In this document: positions 1 to 10,947 of the stretch, piece by piece | Position numbering within the stretch: the stretch's first letter is position 1 | Layout of the letters: every line of letters begins with the position of its first letter | Assembly (NCBI GenBank): GCA_037447655.1 | Contig: JBBHKE010002023.1 | Coordinates: 62,001-126,000, forward strand | Length of the DNA stretch: 64,000 nucleotides | Reading direction: 5' to 3' | Origin: Zygnema cylindricum | Taxonomy: Eukaryota > Streptophyta > Zygnematophyceae > Zygnematales > Zygnemataceae | Notes under the pieces: generated by a model | What the model was told of the DNA's origin: nothing | The model's input: the letters and a program-made list of their open reading frames with translations, nothing else | Databases searched by the model: none | Translations under genes and position numbers: made by a program

Positions 1-475
1 GTAGAGGCAGTTCGTGAACCAGAAGAATCACCTAGTAGCGGGGTAGGAACAGCGGAGACCAGCGGAGGAGAGGGGTCAGGTAATTCACAAGACCTCAAGT
101 ACATCCCACTCAAGGAAGGGGATCAGGAGGATGAGGAAGATCAGGAGATTTCGGATGCGGAGGAGCCGGAACGTGAACCAACACCCCAGCCAATTGAGGA
201 GCGTGCCTCCGATCTGGAGGTGATGAGGGACCCTAATAAAGATAGCACCGCAGACGAGAAGTCCTTGGAAAGCTCGGAAAAGAAGGCCGAAGCACAATAC
301 CCTGGCGGAGACGATGTATTTCTCCTCGGAAGGGAAAGAGGGGACACGAACGGCGAAAGTGAGAAGGAAAAAGAAATTCCCAATTACCTCTTCCCACCCC
401 CTATGGACATCTGGCATCCGGACCCTACCTTCAGCGTCGCCAAACACTTTTATTGGGATCCTTCAGAGTGGCATG
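1..475 (+). pseudogene. 5' part of a decayed coding region, split by the Copia insertion
   Basis: Frame 1 is open from the window edge to the insertion point of the Copia element. The product is acidic and rich in E, D, S and P, then becomes less biased near the end (motifs YLFPPPMDIWHPDPTF and FYWDPSEW). Across the insertion, after discounting the duplicated target, the frame continues into the segment at 6694 onward. That shows this was one coding region before the element arrived. I do not recognise the family. Its position next to LTR-like sequence at 7.4-7.9 kb suggests the gag region of another retrotransposon, but this is inference. The start lies outside the window. Confidence 0.5.
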
Positions 476-1366
476 TGAAATTGTGTGGTCTCCATTGACC
501 CACAGAATGAGCAGCCTATGTAAAGCCTCTAGGATAATATTTGCCCCTTCTACTTTCCCGCTGAATAAGCGCCGCCCAGGCACACAAATATTCTGACCAC
601 TCTCACCCCTGTGAGGACAAGACTCCCCAGAGTCAAACGCAAAAAGAATCACTGAATTTGCTCACCTGAGCAATAAGTTATGGCTGGTCAAAGATGACCT
701 TTATAGTTACAAGCTCTCTTAGAGAGAGAGGTACCTAAATATTACTAAGTCTCGGTCTGCTTACTCACGACAACCTACTATTAAACCCTAGTCCAATAGG
801 AACACTATAAAGTACAAGAAGGTATAATGGGCGATGTACTTATTGTACGACCATTGTACGACAAGGTCTACAAGGTGACACCTGTCATATCGGAAGCCAT
901 GGTTCCTCCTCCCATCTTCTCCGGTATCAAATAATGTGGCGCCACGTGGCACCGCGTGACTCTATATCCGTATGCCGCCAAAAAACTCACTTCGCGTGGC
1001 GGCTATAATGTCGGCCGTCCGATCAAAACATATTTTACACGGTTCAAATTCGCGTACATGCAGAAATTGCTCCTTTTGGTTAGTCTGCTGTTAATTAGCT
1101 GTTTCGTTAATGTTTATATATTTATAAAACCCGTCACGTGTATCGTTTCGTAACACCTTAATGGTTAAGACGTTAGGCTATAAAGAATGTAGAGGTCACA
1201 GATTCAAATCTAGACCTAGGCATCATTTTAGCCAGAATACCCTTAACTGCAAAAACTGCCACTTTCTAAATATGGCGGCAGCCATGGCGCGCCTTTGATC
1301 CTTACTCTCTTTCTTTAAAACAAAACTAAACTAGGGAAGTGAACTATTAATTACCTCTTTTCAACA
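476..1366 (-). repeat. 3' LTR of the Copia element
   Basis: It aligns end to end with 5797-6688. It contains a TATA-like AT stretch, a TGGCGCCACGTGGC-type box near 937-950 and a tRNA-like module at about 1150-1222. In transcript orientation this is the downstream LTR, next to the polypurine tract at 1367-1374. Confidence 0.93.
1150..1222 (+). other. tRNA-like Pol III promoter module inside the LTR
   Basis: The + strand reads TGGTTAAGACG (A-box-like, 1162-1172) and about 30 bases later GATTCAAATCT (B-box-like, 1201-1211). The same module in the other LTR (about 6470-6550) has GGTTCAAATCT, closer to the B-box consensus GGTTCRANTCC. A diverged relative in the solo LTR at 27.1 kb keeps both boxes. 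It runs antisense to the element. Whether it is transcribed cannot be seen. Confidence 0.5.
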
Positions 1367-1374
1367 CTCCCCTT
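1367..1374 (-). promoter_or_regulatory. polypurine tract of the Copia element
   Basis: The minus strand reads AAGGGGAG immediately before the downstream LTR (TGTTGAA...). This is the expected place and composition for the primer of second-strand synthesis. Confidence 0.8.
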
Positions 1375-1379
1375 AATTC

Positions 1380-4300
1380 CTAGTCACTTTTCAATTTTAA
1401 TCCACAGTTTTCTCTGCAATAAATCAACTTAGGGGAAGGCACTGCTTTTGTCATCATGTCTGCAATCATTTCTCTATCAGTTTTATGAACCAGTTTAATA
1501 ATTTTATTTTCTACCTTCTCTCTGACAAAGCATAGTCTAATATCCATATGCTTAGCTTTGAAGTGATGTTTCGGATTAGTTGCAATTGAGATAGCAGCTT
1601 GATTATCACAAAAAACATTTTGAGTTCCAGACTTCATGAACCCAAGTTCTTCAAGAAGAGATTTAACCCACATTAATTCTTTGGTTGCAGCACAGGAAGC
1701 CATGTATTCAGCCTCCATAGTGGACTGAGCAACTACTTTTTGTTGTTTGCTACTCCAACAACATGCACCGGATCCAATTTGCAACACATATCTAGTCGTA
1801 CACCTCCTTAAAGGCACATCTCCATAACTGGCATCACTCCATGTGGTGATGTCAGTGTGCTCCCCTCCCAAATGCAACCATAATTCCCTTGTCCCCACCA
1901 GATACCTCATCACCCTTTTGGCAGCCTCCCAATCTCTCTTTCTTGTTTCATTTAGATTTCTACTAAGGACACCTACAGCTGCAGCTATATCCAGACAGGT
2001 ACAGTTCATAAAATAAATTAAACTGCCTACAATCTGCCGATAAAGGATATTTTCCATAAATTTTCTTTCTATCTCGTCCATATCATCATTAATGAGGAAT
2101 CTTCCTCCCTCTTCACTCCCCTCACTCACTTTCTTCAAATCCATGGGAGTAGTACATCCGTTTGCTTTCTCCATTTGAAATTTTTCTAGCATATTACCTA
2201 TTGCTTCTTTTTTAGTGAGTCTTATAATTCTATTCCCTCTATCTCTCTCCATCTGAATTCCCAAAATGTACTTTGCTTCGCCAAGATCTTTCATATCAAA
2301 ACTGCTTCTAAGATCCCGTTTTAGTTTGTTAATTTTATATAAGGACTTGCTTAAGACCAACAAATCATCCACATAAATTGCAATAAATATCACTCCATTC
2401 TCATCCTTAAATAAATATATAGAGTGATCTGAACTAATTTTGATATACCCCAAACCGGTCAGAAATCCGTCGAGCTTTATATTTCACTGTCGCGGGGCTT
2501 GCTTAAGCCCATAGAGTGATTTTATCAGTTTGCAAACTTTGTTTTCTTCCCCACTTTCCACAAATCCTTCCGGTTGCCTCATGTAAATTTCTTCTTCCAA
2601 CTCTCCGTGCAAAAAGGCGGTTTTAATATCCATCTGGTGGATTTCCATATCCTCCGCTGCGGCTATACTTAAAAGGATTCTAACAGAAGGAAATCTGACT
2701 ACAGGTGCAAAGGTTTCTTCGTAGTCTATCCCCTCTTTGTGTGTATAACCTTTTGCAACTAACCTAGCTTTGTACCTCTCAATGGTATTATCCGGGTTTA
2801 ATTTAAGTTTAAACACCCACTGACATCCGATCGATTTTCGGTCCGGTGGACAATCTACCAACTCCCATGTATTGGCTTCCATGATAGAGGCCATTTCTTC
2901 ATTTATAGCTGTGATCCACCGGCTACTTTCTGGAGTGTTTAAGGCCTCTAAGTATGTTTGAGGTTCATCTAGGTGAGACATCTTTGTGAGTTGGTTATTT
3001 ACTTGTCTTTCTTGAAGTCGTTTACTACTTCTTCTTCCCCCTTCAAAATCGGACGCCGGTATGGAAGGCATCTTTGGGTTTCGTTTTGGGAGATTTTCAG
3101 CTTCCGTATCTTCCAATTTCGGTGTCTCATCAAGTTCCTCATCGGTTTCCACTTCGTATTGTGGCGTTGCCTCGGATGTTGTCCTTTCCTCCTTCTCCTT
3201 TGGTAGATCTGCAGATTTTTCTATTTCTCCCTCTTCCTTCTCTTCATTTTCAAAGTCAAAGTCAGAAAACTGATCCGTTTCAAATCTGATTTTGACTTCC
3301 TTATTATATTTGAATGGATCAATGGACTTCTTTTCATTCATCACCACTATGTGTTTTACCAGAATTATATCTCTCTTTTTCAAGTCATACACTCGGTATC
3401 CTTTTGTGCTCTCATCATATCCTACAAGATATCCCGGTTTCCCTCTTCCCTCTAACTTCCATTTAGTCTTATCGGAATCCAAACTGTAGACTTGACTTCC
3501 GAACACTCTCAAACTAGACAAATCAGGCTTTCTTCCTGTCCACCTCTCATACGAAGTTTCCTCCTTATTTGCCGAAGTTAGGACTCTATTTTTGATGAAA
3601 TTAGCATAGTTCATAGACTTAGCCCCAAACTTTAGCCCTATCCTCTTGTCACTTAACATACTTCTAGACATATCTCCTAAAGTTCTATTCACTCTTTCTG
3701 CTACTCCATATTGTTCCGGATTATAGGGAACAGTTTTCTCATGATGAACTCCTTCTTCTTTAAGATATTCTTCAAAATCCCTTGAGGTGTATTCTTTCCC
3801 ATTATCACTTCTTATCTCTTTTATTGAGGTTTCATGTAGCTTTTCACTCCATACTTTATACTCTTTGAAACATCTTAATACCTCTGACTTATGTCTGAGA
3901 AAGTATACCTTCGTGTATCTAGACCAATCATCTGTGATAGTTAACATCCATCTCTTCCCCCCATGTGAAGCATACCTAGCTGGTCCCCAAACATAAGTGT
4001 GAACTAGATCTAATACTTTCTCTCTCCTAAATGTGGTTGCCTTTGGAAATGGAAGTCTATGAATCTTCCCTTGGGCACATCCACTACAATTATCAAAGGT
4101 CTCATCATCTTCAAAAGTAATACCCTCCACTATTCCCTTTTTCTTCATTTTCTTTAATCTATCTAGATGCACATGCCCCAACCTTTTATGCCAAAGCATC
4201 ATCTCACTTGCACACGAGTAGAGAACACTCTTTTCATTGCAAAGTACAATTCTGAACATTCGTTCACTGACCTTCTCAGCTATGAAATAAACCTTTGTAT

Positions 4301-5735
4301 CAAAGCTTGCAATGAAGATTCCTTTCCTAGTTCCTGTTTCAAACTCCTTTTCATCTAGGATAGCTGTTGAGACTAGGTTCTTGCTAAGTTGTGGAATGTA
4401 AAGAACGTCTGAGAGTGTTACAATTGAGGCCTTTCCATCAACTAGAACCTTTAAGTCAACAGTTCCAACAAGACTTGTGGTTTCTACTCTACCATCTCCG
4501 TACTCTATCTCAACTGTTGGGATCTTTCTCAGTTTAGTGAACCACCGCTTATCTTTGCACATATGCATTGAAGCCCCTGAATCTATGATCCACCCATCCC
4601 CGGGTGGATCCCTCTTACCTCTGAAAGCACACTTTTGTCTCCGTGGAATGTGGACATGCTTTTCAGTGTTTTTCGGCTTAAGGAGAAGCTCCTCAAGCTC
4701 CTCTTCAGGTTCAGTTTTTTCTTCCACTTCCTCATCAAGAACTTGAGTCAGGAAAGCCTTTTTCTTTCCTCCGTCCTTTGAGGTTCCTTGACCATCTTTC
4801 AGTCGAAGATCTGCAAGTCTGACACAATCTGCCATATAGTGTCCCGGTTTCTTGCAGAAGTGACATAATCCTCCTCGAGAAGTTCCTCTCCCCTGTCTAT
4901 CAAATATGCCACCTCCTTGTCCTCTTCCACTAAAGTTTCGATAGGGATCTTTCCCTCTCTCCTCATCACGCTTCCGCCAATCAGCTCCTGCAGACAATGC
5001 TTGAACACTTGGACTCCCTCTCCTAAGCTGTATGGTGCTTTCTTTCACTAAAATCATTCCCACAGTGTCATCCCAATTCCAATTGCTATCTCGTATGTCA
5101 TGCAATCGGTTAATGATATTCTCATACTCTTCAGGTAGTTTCATCATTAATGTGTTCACTCTTTGTCTCTCAAACCATGAGTTACCTGCACTCTCTAACT
5201 CTCCAAATAATGCTCCTAAATCATTGCAATAATTATCCATACTTCCTCCCTTATAAGTATAAGCTGCAATCTTATTTTCTGCCAACTGTTGCTGCTGCAA
5301 TGATCCACTCTTATATTTGTTAACTAGTGACATCCAAATCTGAGATGAAGATTTAACATGCATAAGGGGAATGGCAATGCCCTTTGCTACACTTTCAAGA
5401 ATTAAGAGCTTAGCAACCTTGTCTTTGTAGTTCCACTTTTCATACTCTGATCTTTCGGTCTGAACCCTTGTCGTTGTTGCTGGTGGTGCTGCTGCAGATA
5501 TCGCCTTCGGCAATGGTGTTACTTGAGTTGCAACTCCTTCCTTTTCTCCTTCCATGACAATCTCCTCTCTTTCCTCATCTTCATCCTCGGTGATGGTGGC
5601 AGCTGTTCTACCAACTGTAGAGGCGGAGGTGCCAGAAAAACGTGTCCCTCCAAACCCGAGTGGAGGTGGGCATCGAATTTGTCCAGACACTATGCCCCAT
5701 AGATGCTTCTCAAATAGTTCTCCCTCCATCAGCAT
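1380..5735 (-). pseudogene. Copia gag-pol polyprotein with one in-frame stop
   Basis: A single frame of 1,452 codons runs from 5735 down to the TAG at 1380. It is broken only by TGA at 2484-2486, where relatives have tryptophan after [11 protein letters not shown]. Domains in order: gag with a CCHC knuckle ([14 protein letters not shown]); aspartic protease (DSGASMHMC); integrase zinc region ([14 protein letters not shown]) and DDE core (D in [10 protein letters not shown] in [10 protein letters not shown] in [10 protein letters not shown]); reverse transcriptase ([23 protein letters not shown], then IYVDDLLVLS after the stop); RNase H (WSDASYGD, STMEAEYMA, FCDNQAAI). Domain order and length match a full Copia polyprotein. 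The start at 5735 is the first ATG of the frame and lies about 60 bases after the LTR and primer site. The stop would truncate RT and remove RNase H unless read through. Confidence 0.93.
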
Positions 5736-5781
5736 TTCCTAATAAAGAAATTCTGATCCATCAAATATGGGCACCCTAGAG

Positions 5782-5796
5782 GGTGGGCCCATAACC
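5782..5796 (-). promoter_or_regulatory. primer-binding site matching the anticodon arm of initiator tRNA-Met
   Basis: The minus strand directly after the upstream LTR reads GGTTATGGGCCCACC. The + strand therefore reads GGTGGGCCCATAACC, which is the anticodon-arm sequence of plant initiator tRNA-Met as I know it (CAU anticodon within). It is not the usual plant Copia site TGGTATCAGAGC, which pairs with the tRNA 3' end. Drosophila copia is the established precedent for priming from an internally cleaved half tRNA-iMet. Confidence 0.8.
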
Positions 5797-6688
5797 TGAA
5801 ATTCTGTGGTCTCCATTGACCCACAGAATGAGCAGCCTATGTAAAGCCTCTAGGATAATATTTGCCCCTTCTACTTTCCCGCTGAATAAGCGCCGCCCAG
5901 GCACAAAAATATTCTGACCACTCTCACCCCTGTGAGGACAAGACTCCCCTGAGTCAAACGCAAAAAGAATCACTGAATTTGCTCACCTGAGCAGTATGTT
6001 ATGGCTGGTCAAAGATGACCTTTATAGTTACAAGCTCTCTTAGAGAGAGAGGTACCTAAATATTACTAAGTCTCAGTCTGCCTACTCACGACTACCTACT
6101 ATTAAACCCTAGTCCAATAGGAACACTATAAAGTACAAGAAGGTACAATGGGCGATGTACTTATTGTACGACCATTGTACCACAAGGTCTACAAGATGAC
6201 ACCTGTCATATCGGAAGCCATGGTTCCTCCTCCCATCTTCTCCGGTATTAAATAATGTGGCGCCACGTGGCACCGCGTGACGCTATATCCGTATGCCGCC
6301 AAAAAACTCACTTTGCGTGGCGGCTATAATGCTGGCCGTCCGATCAAAACATATTTTACACGGTTCAGATTCGCGTACATGTAGAAATTGCTCTTTTTGG
6401 TTAGTCTGCTGTTAATTAGCTGTTTCGTTAATGTTTATATATTTATAAAACCCGTCACGTGTATCGTTTCGTAACGCCTTAATGGTTAAGACGTTAGGCT
6501 ATAAAGAATGTAGAGGTCACAGGTTCAAATCTAGACCTAGGCATCATTTTAGCCAGAATACCCTTAACTGCAAAAACTGCCACTTTCTAAATATGGCGGC
6601 AGCCATGGCGCGCCTTTGATCCTTACTCTCTTTCTTTAAAAAAAAAACTAAAATAGGGAAGAGAACTATTAATTACCTCTTTTCAACA
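5797..6688 (-). repeat. 5' LTR of the Copia element
   Basis: About 892 bp and nearly identical to 476-1366. Read on minus it begins TGTTGAAAAG at 6688 and ends GAATTTCA at 5797, followed at once by the primer-binding site. It contains the better-preserved copy of the tRNA-like module (A-box-like near 6483, B-box-like near 6532). Confidence 0.93.
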
Positions 6689-6693
6689 GCCTG

Positions 6694-7368
6694 CAACGTG
6701 GCGCACAGGAAAACTTGGGGACCCTAGCTATATCCCCGCCGATGTGCCGTCACACCCGACCTGGAATTTCATGAGGACGAAGGACCTAGGGAACAACCAT
6801 AAGGGTTACGTACAATTAAACCCTCATGCCTTGCCATTGTGGAAGTTGTCGAAGAACACTATCGGTAAAGGGTGCACGTTCCCGAGTTACTGCGCCATTA
6901 CCACTCGTGGGATGTCCGTCTGCATGATATCATCTCTCGGGCGGAGGTCACTCCTGAGGTACGGGCACTCAAGCTGGCCCGGAAGAACGCTGTGCAGCGG
7001 GCCAGAGCCGCGAGGAAACACGTTTCCTTTAAATTAAAGAAAGTACCGCAGTGGGAACCGGCAGAGGGGGTGGCGGAAAGGGCACAGCAAGCCGAGGAAC
7101 CCGAATCAGCCCAAGTTCCGGCACCAGAATAACCTGCAGCGGCGGCCATTCCGCCGCAACTCGAGGCACCTACGCAGGTACCGGAGGAAGGGGAGGACCG
7201 GGTTCAGAAGCATTCACTCAAAGACGCTTGGCAGCGGCGAATCATCATATTGCGCTGTTGGAGACTCGTTGTGAGCAGCTCCAAAATCAACTAGACAGCC
7301 TACGACAAGAATTCAAGGATTACCGTGAGGAGACATACGGCATGCTCGGGCAATTACAGTTTCCCTGA
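6694..7368 (+). pseudogene. 3' part of the split coding region, frameshifted
   Basis: This continues the frame of 1-475 after the target duplication (motifs WNFMRTKDLG and HALPLWKLSK). Coding character then moves to a second frame at about 6870-7130 (motifs LLRHYHSWDVRLHD and ARKNAVQRARAARKH) and a third at about 7200-7368, which ends in a coiled-coil-like run (LLETRCEQLQNQLDSLRQEF). At least two frameshifts therefore make it a pseudogene. The order of an acidic part, then a compact domain, then a coiled coil is compatible with a gag or gag-like protein, but I recognise no family. It ends at TGA 7366-7368. Confidence 0.5.
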
Positions 7369-8300
7369 GTAAGCAAGGTTCAGCGGGACGCTGAATCCTT
7401 AGTGGGAGGCATTATTATAGGGTTACAAGGTTGAGTACTTAGTGGCTAAAAACTAGGCTGCAATAGTTGTGGTTGCAGAGCAGCGCAACTGCGATTCTAG
7501 ATCAGCGCAACATAGCAGCATTGCAACTTAGTAGAATAACGTAGCGCAGCATAGCAATGTAGCGTGGCAGTATAGCAACGTCGCAGAATGGAGATTTAAT
7601 TGTATAGTTCTAGAAATATATTTGGATAGATCTCGGTTGACCGTGAAGGTCCACGTGTATACTTGTACAGTGTTAGGTTGACTAGCAGCTAGTTAGTTTA
7701 AATAGTGGAGCAGACGTAGTAAAAAAGAAGACTCTTTGAGTAGCCCTTTGGAGTGAGTTGCCAACTTGTAATCTTCCTCCCGATTAATAAAGCTTGACAT
7801 TCATTTGTGAGTGCTGTGTACTCTTGCTGTTGCTACGAGAAGATCCTTGGAGTCTTTCCGCTGTGCATTATAGTGTGTTGTGGGCTATTATTTTTGTCTG
7901 TTTACAATTACCGAGACCCCTTACTGCTTGATAACCAATAACTATTGCTATCAGTTTATTGCTATCGGTTTATTGCTATAAGTTTTGACTCGATACGCAA
8001 CACTATGAATTTTAATGAGCACCATATTGCGACACTGCTTTATTTAGCAGTACATTGTTTTATTAAGTGTATTTATAGTTTTTGTTCGAATTGAACATAT
8101 GTACAAACAGAAACACGCATCGTGTAATTGTACTTAAATATAAAGTGAGCTGAAATTCCTTAGCAATGGACAATGCAACTTTGCGCTAAAAAGGATTAGG
8201 TTGTGCGTATGTTCATAACGGCTGGTTCGTAAAACTCCGCATTGCGGTCGGATGTGACCAGCTTGCCTCTACATCCTACATAAATGGTGGTTGGAGGTTA
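7369..8300. other. non-coding stretch, possible LTR of the split element
   Basis: No gene seen. It contains short iterated GCAGCGCAAC/TAGCGCAGCATAGCA motifs (7480-7600), a TATA-like TTTAAATAG at about 7697 and AATAAA at 7787, about 90 bases apart. That spacing of promoter and poly(A) signal is typical of a retrotransposon LTR, so this may be the LTR of the decayed element upstream. I could not find its partner. Confidence 0.3.
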
Positions 8301-8870
8301 CACCTTTAATCGTTATTAGCGTTAAAACATTATTATTGTTAAAAATCAATTAGGGTTATTAACGCTAACTTGGATTTTTTTTAATTTCGAAAAAAAAAAT
8401 ATATACTCTAATTGATCTATAACGCTGATTTGGGTAAAACGGATTTGCCATCAGGATCTTCGCAATAAAATAGGTAAAAGTACAAATTTTGACAAATCGT
8501 ACACCGTCGTGTCTTTTTACTTTGATTTCATTATAGCTCTAATTTGGGTTTTTTGCCATATAATTAATACGCAACCAATATCTCTACACTAAAATAGGAA
8601 CGATCTCATTCCGCCTATTACTTTGAGCACAACTTTACGTGCTATCGCGATTATTTTAATCCATGTTTCGTATTTTTTTACTTTACAAAGAATTATTTGT
8701 ACAGAATGACAACTCTATACACCACACTGTTCAATAAGATCATAAATTATAATTATTAATGCTATTTCACCATAACCTTAATTAACGTATTAAAATATTA
8801 TTGTTATTAACTCTATTTGAGGTTTTGGGGTCAAAATTTGGGGTGCCGATATAGCGTTCATGACCCTAAG
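8301..8870. mobile_element. MITE-like element, right end cut by a later insertion
   Basis: It starts at a TA dinucleotide (8299-8300) with CACCTTTAATCGTTATTAG, a diverged form of the terminal repeat seen at 10948 and 13546. Inside are CTCTAAT motifs. Its right part (GGTCAAAATTTGGGG...) matches the right part of the 13139-13546 element but stops where a GTAC-rich repeat begins at 8871. Confidence 0.5.
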
Positions 8871-9700
8871 GGTACGTCCCCATGTATTAAAGTATCGACT
8901 TTATTTTTTCGTTTTCACCCAAAACGCAGCTCTGTACGAGAAAAACGTTGGCCGTTAAATAAAATAAATTCTTTAAAAATACAGCAAACGTCAAGTCGAT
9001 ACTTTGAATGTACTTTATGTTTGTGGTCATGTTAACGATTTTTGGCATTTTTCTTTTTTTGACCCCCAAGCAAGAGAATCCAGCCTGTCAAAAAACTTCA
9101 TTAAAAATCACCTCGCGACCTGATTTTAGGGAAAGTACCACTCAAACAATGAATGAAAAATGGTCCACGCACGCGCCACACGAGTGGGGAAATTTTAGGA
9201 CGAGAGGGAGAGCACTCGCTATTTTTTTCCCTGCCCGTCACGTGCATGTACGGAAAAAAATCTGCAGGGGTCTCGGGCCTCCAATTTCATTCATGGGTCC
9301 TTTGCATAATTTTGCGTCGCCGTCGCCTCTCCCCTGTCCCTCTCACACTGTCGATTTTGTCTCTCACTTTTTAGAAGGAGGCACGACAATACTGGTATTA
9401 AATGAAAGATATTTAAAAATTAATTATTTTGACTACCTTTATGTACATTTTTATGGCAAGTCGAGTGAGAAAAGTCGGGAAAACAAAATGAGATAGCCTT
9501 GGCAGTAAGTTCTTGAATTTTGTGACGTCAACGTTGTCACAAGTGAGCATGGCGTCACAATCTCACAAAACCCCAAACATCTGCCATGTCACAAAATTAC
9601 AAAAAACCAAACGTCTACAACCGTCGCTGTTTTTGTTGGCGTCACCAATTGTCGGAAGTTTCGTAGTCGTCTTCATCCGTCACAAAGTTGTACCTACGTC
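8871..9700 (+). repeat. dispersed 0.8-kb repeat, family A, copy 1
   Basis: It begins GGTACGTCCCCATGTATTAA and ends near TACCTACGT. It aligns over its whole length with 37291-38110. It has no coding capacity that I trust. Internal marks are TGCAGGGGTCTCG, repeated CGTCAC and GTCACAA motifs, and CACACTGTCG. The same start and end in both copies make it a defined mobile unit, although I see no clear terminal inverted repeat or target duplication. Confidence 0.7.
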
Positions 9701-10548
9701 TACAACCGTCACATTTCAAAGTTTCGATTTGGCGATTTCATTTTCGCACATAGGGACGCTTTTCAATGTAGTACGGAACACTTCACTACAGTCTAAAATA
9801 CTTTTTCAAATTATCGCTTACATGGGGAAGTACCCAAATAACGACTGACAGTGTACTTTACTGAATCTTGCAACTTTTCGCGACGTTTCGAGCACGACAA
9901 ACAGATCCACGTCGCCCGGCCGTTTGTTTACGGTTTTATATTTGTTTTTGTTTTTATTTTATTTAAAAAACAAAAAATAAATGACCCTAAACACATAAAC
10001 CCTATTTTAGATACCCGATTGCGGCCTTTGTTTGGGTGTGCGGGACGGGTCCCGCGAGGTGCCGAAGGTTCCCGCAAATGTATGGAGGCTTGCTCGATAC
10101 CCTTACTGTAGCTCCGAGTACGGTCCCCAAATACTTTAGGAGTACCGGCCACTATTCGTGATGGTACAGTTCTATACTAATACTGTATCATACAACTCTG
10201 TTAAGGACGTAACCGGTTACTCCACGTGCCGCGTGCCTGCGTGTAATCCCGTCGGCCGTCTTTCGTACACCGCACGTATCTACGTATGGCGAAAATTGTC
10301 ATACACGTTTAGGGGTATGCATACAGTATTACAGTGTATGAATTCTAAAGCAAGCGAACGCGTATCGTAAGGCAGCGCTTGACTGAGCACCGTACTTCAA
10401 GTACTTGAAGTACAGAATACACATGCCTGGTACGCAGACTACAAGTGTTTATAGAGGTATAATCTCCATACAATAGATGTGCGATAAATGTGAAAAGTCC
10501 CAAAAAAGTAAAAACGAGTACACACGCCCATTTTCGTTTGACGGTAAG
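9701..10548. repeat. repeat-derived non-coding stretch, family G copy
   Basis: Part of this (about 9860-10140: GAATCTTGCAAC, GAGGTGCCGAAGGT, GTATGGAGGCTTG) resembles 30450-30680. The GAATCTTGCAAC start and the GAGGTGCCGAAGGTYCC core recur. No gene is seen; the remaining part to 10548 is unique and GTAC-rich. Confidence 0.45.
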
Positions 10549-10828
10549 GGTACGGCCCCATGTGGCTAAAAGTTCGGGTTTTTTTCTGTCGTTTTGCTTT
10601 TAAACTTAGCGCCGTACTGCCTAAGCTGCGATCGCACAAAGAAATCGCAAATTTGTATAGTACAATTTGCGTCATTCTCTAACTTAGGACGTACAAAAAT
10701 TTGTCGTCTTGCGTTTTTTCGACCCACTGTCACGTCATCGTCAAACTTATCATAAAGTACATATGCAATGTGCTTTAAGCTAAGAAAAATCCGTTTACAC
10801 CGATAGGAAAACAATTTTTCACGTGGTC

Positions 10829-10947
10829 AGAATATTTGTGTGCCTGGGCGGCGCTTATTCAGCGGGAAAGTAGAAGGGGCAAATATTATCCTAGAGGCTT
10901 TACATAGGCTGCTCATTCTGTGGGTCAATGGAGACCACAGAATTTCA
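10829..10947 (+). repeat. Copia LTR 3'-end fragment
   Basis: About 119 bp match the last part of the 476/5797 LTRs in the opposite orientation (GTGTGCCTGGGCGGCGC to GACCACAGAATTTCA). The rest of the LTR is missing. Its end coincides exactly with the start of the MITE-like element at 10948. Confidence 0.85.

Larger units (their letters stand above)
476..6688 (-). mobile_element. Ty1/Copia LTR retrotransposon, nearly complete
   Basis: The element runs right to left. Two LTRs of about 890 bp start with TGTTGAAAAGAGG and end with GAATTTCA (read on the minus strand). The flanking 5-mers are GCATG (471-475) and GCCTG (6689-6693), a target duplication with one mismatch. Between the LTRs lie a primer-binding site, one long gag-pol frame and a polypurine tract, in the Copia order: protease, integrase, reverse transcriptase, RNase H. 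By eye the LTRs differ at roughly 25-30 positions, so the insertion is fairly recent but not brand new. One stop codon interrupts the reverse transcriptase, so this copy is probably not autonomous. Confidence 0.95.
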
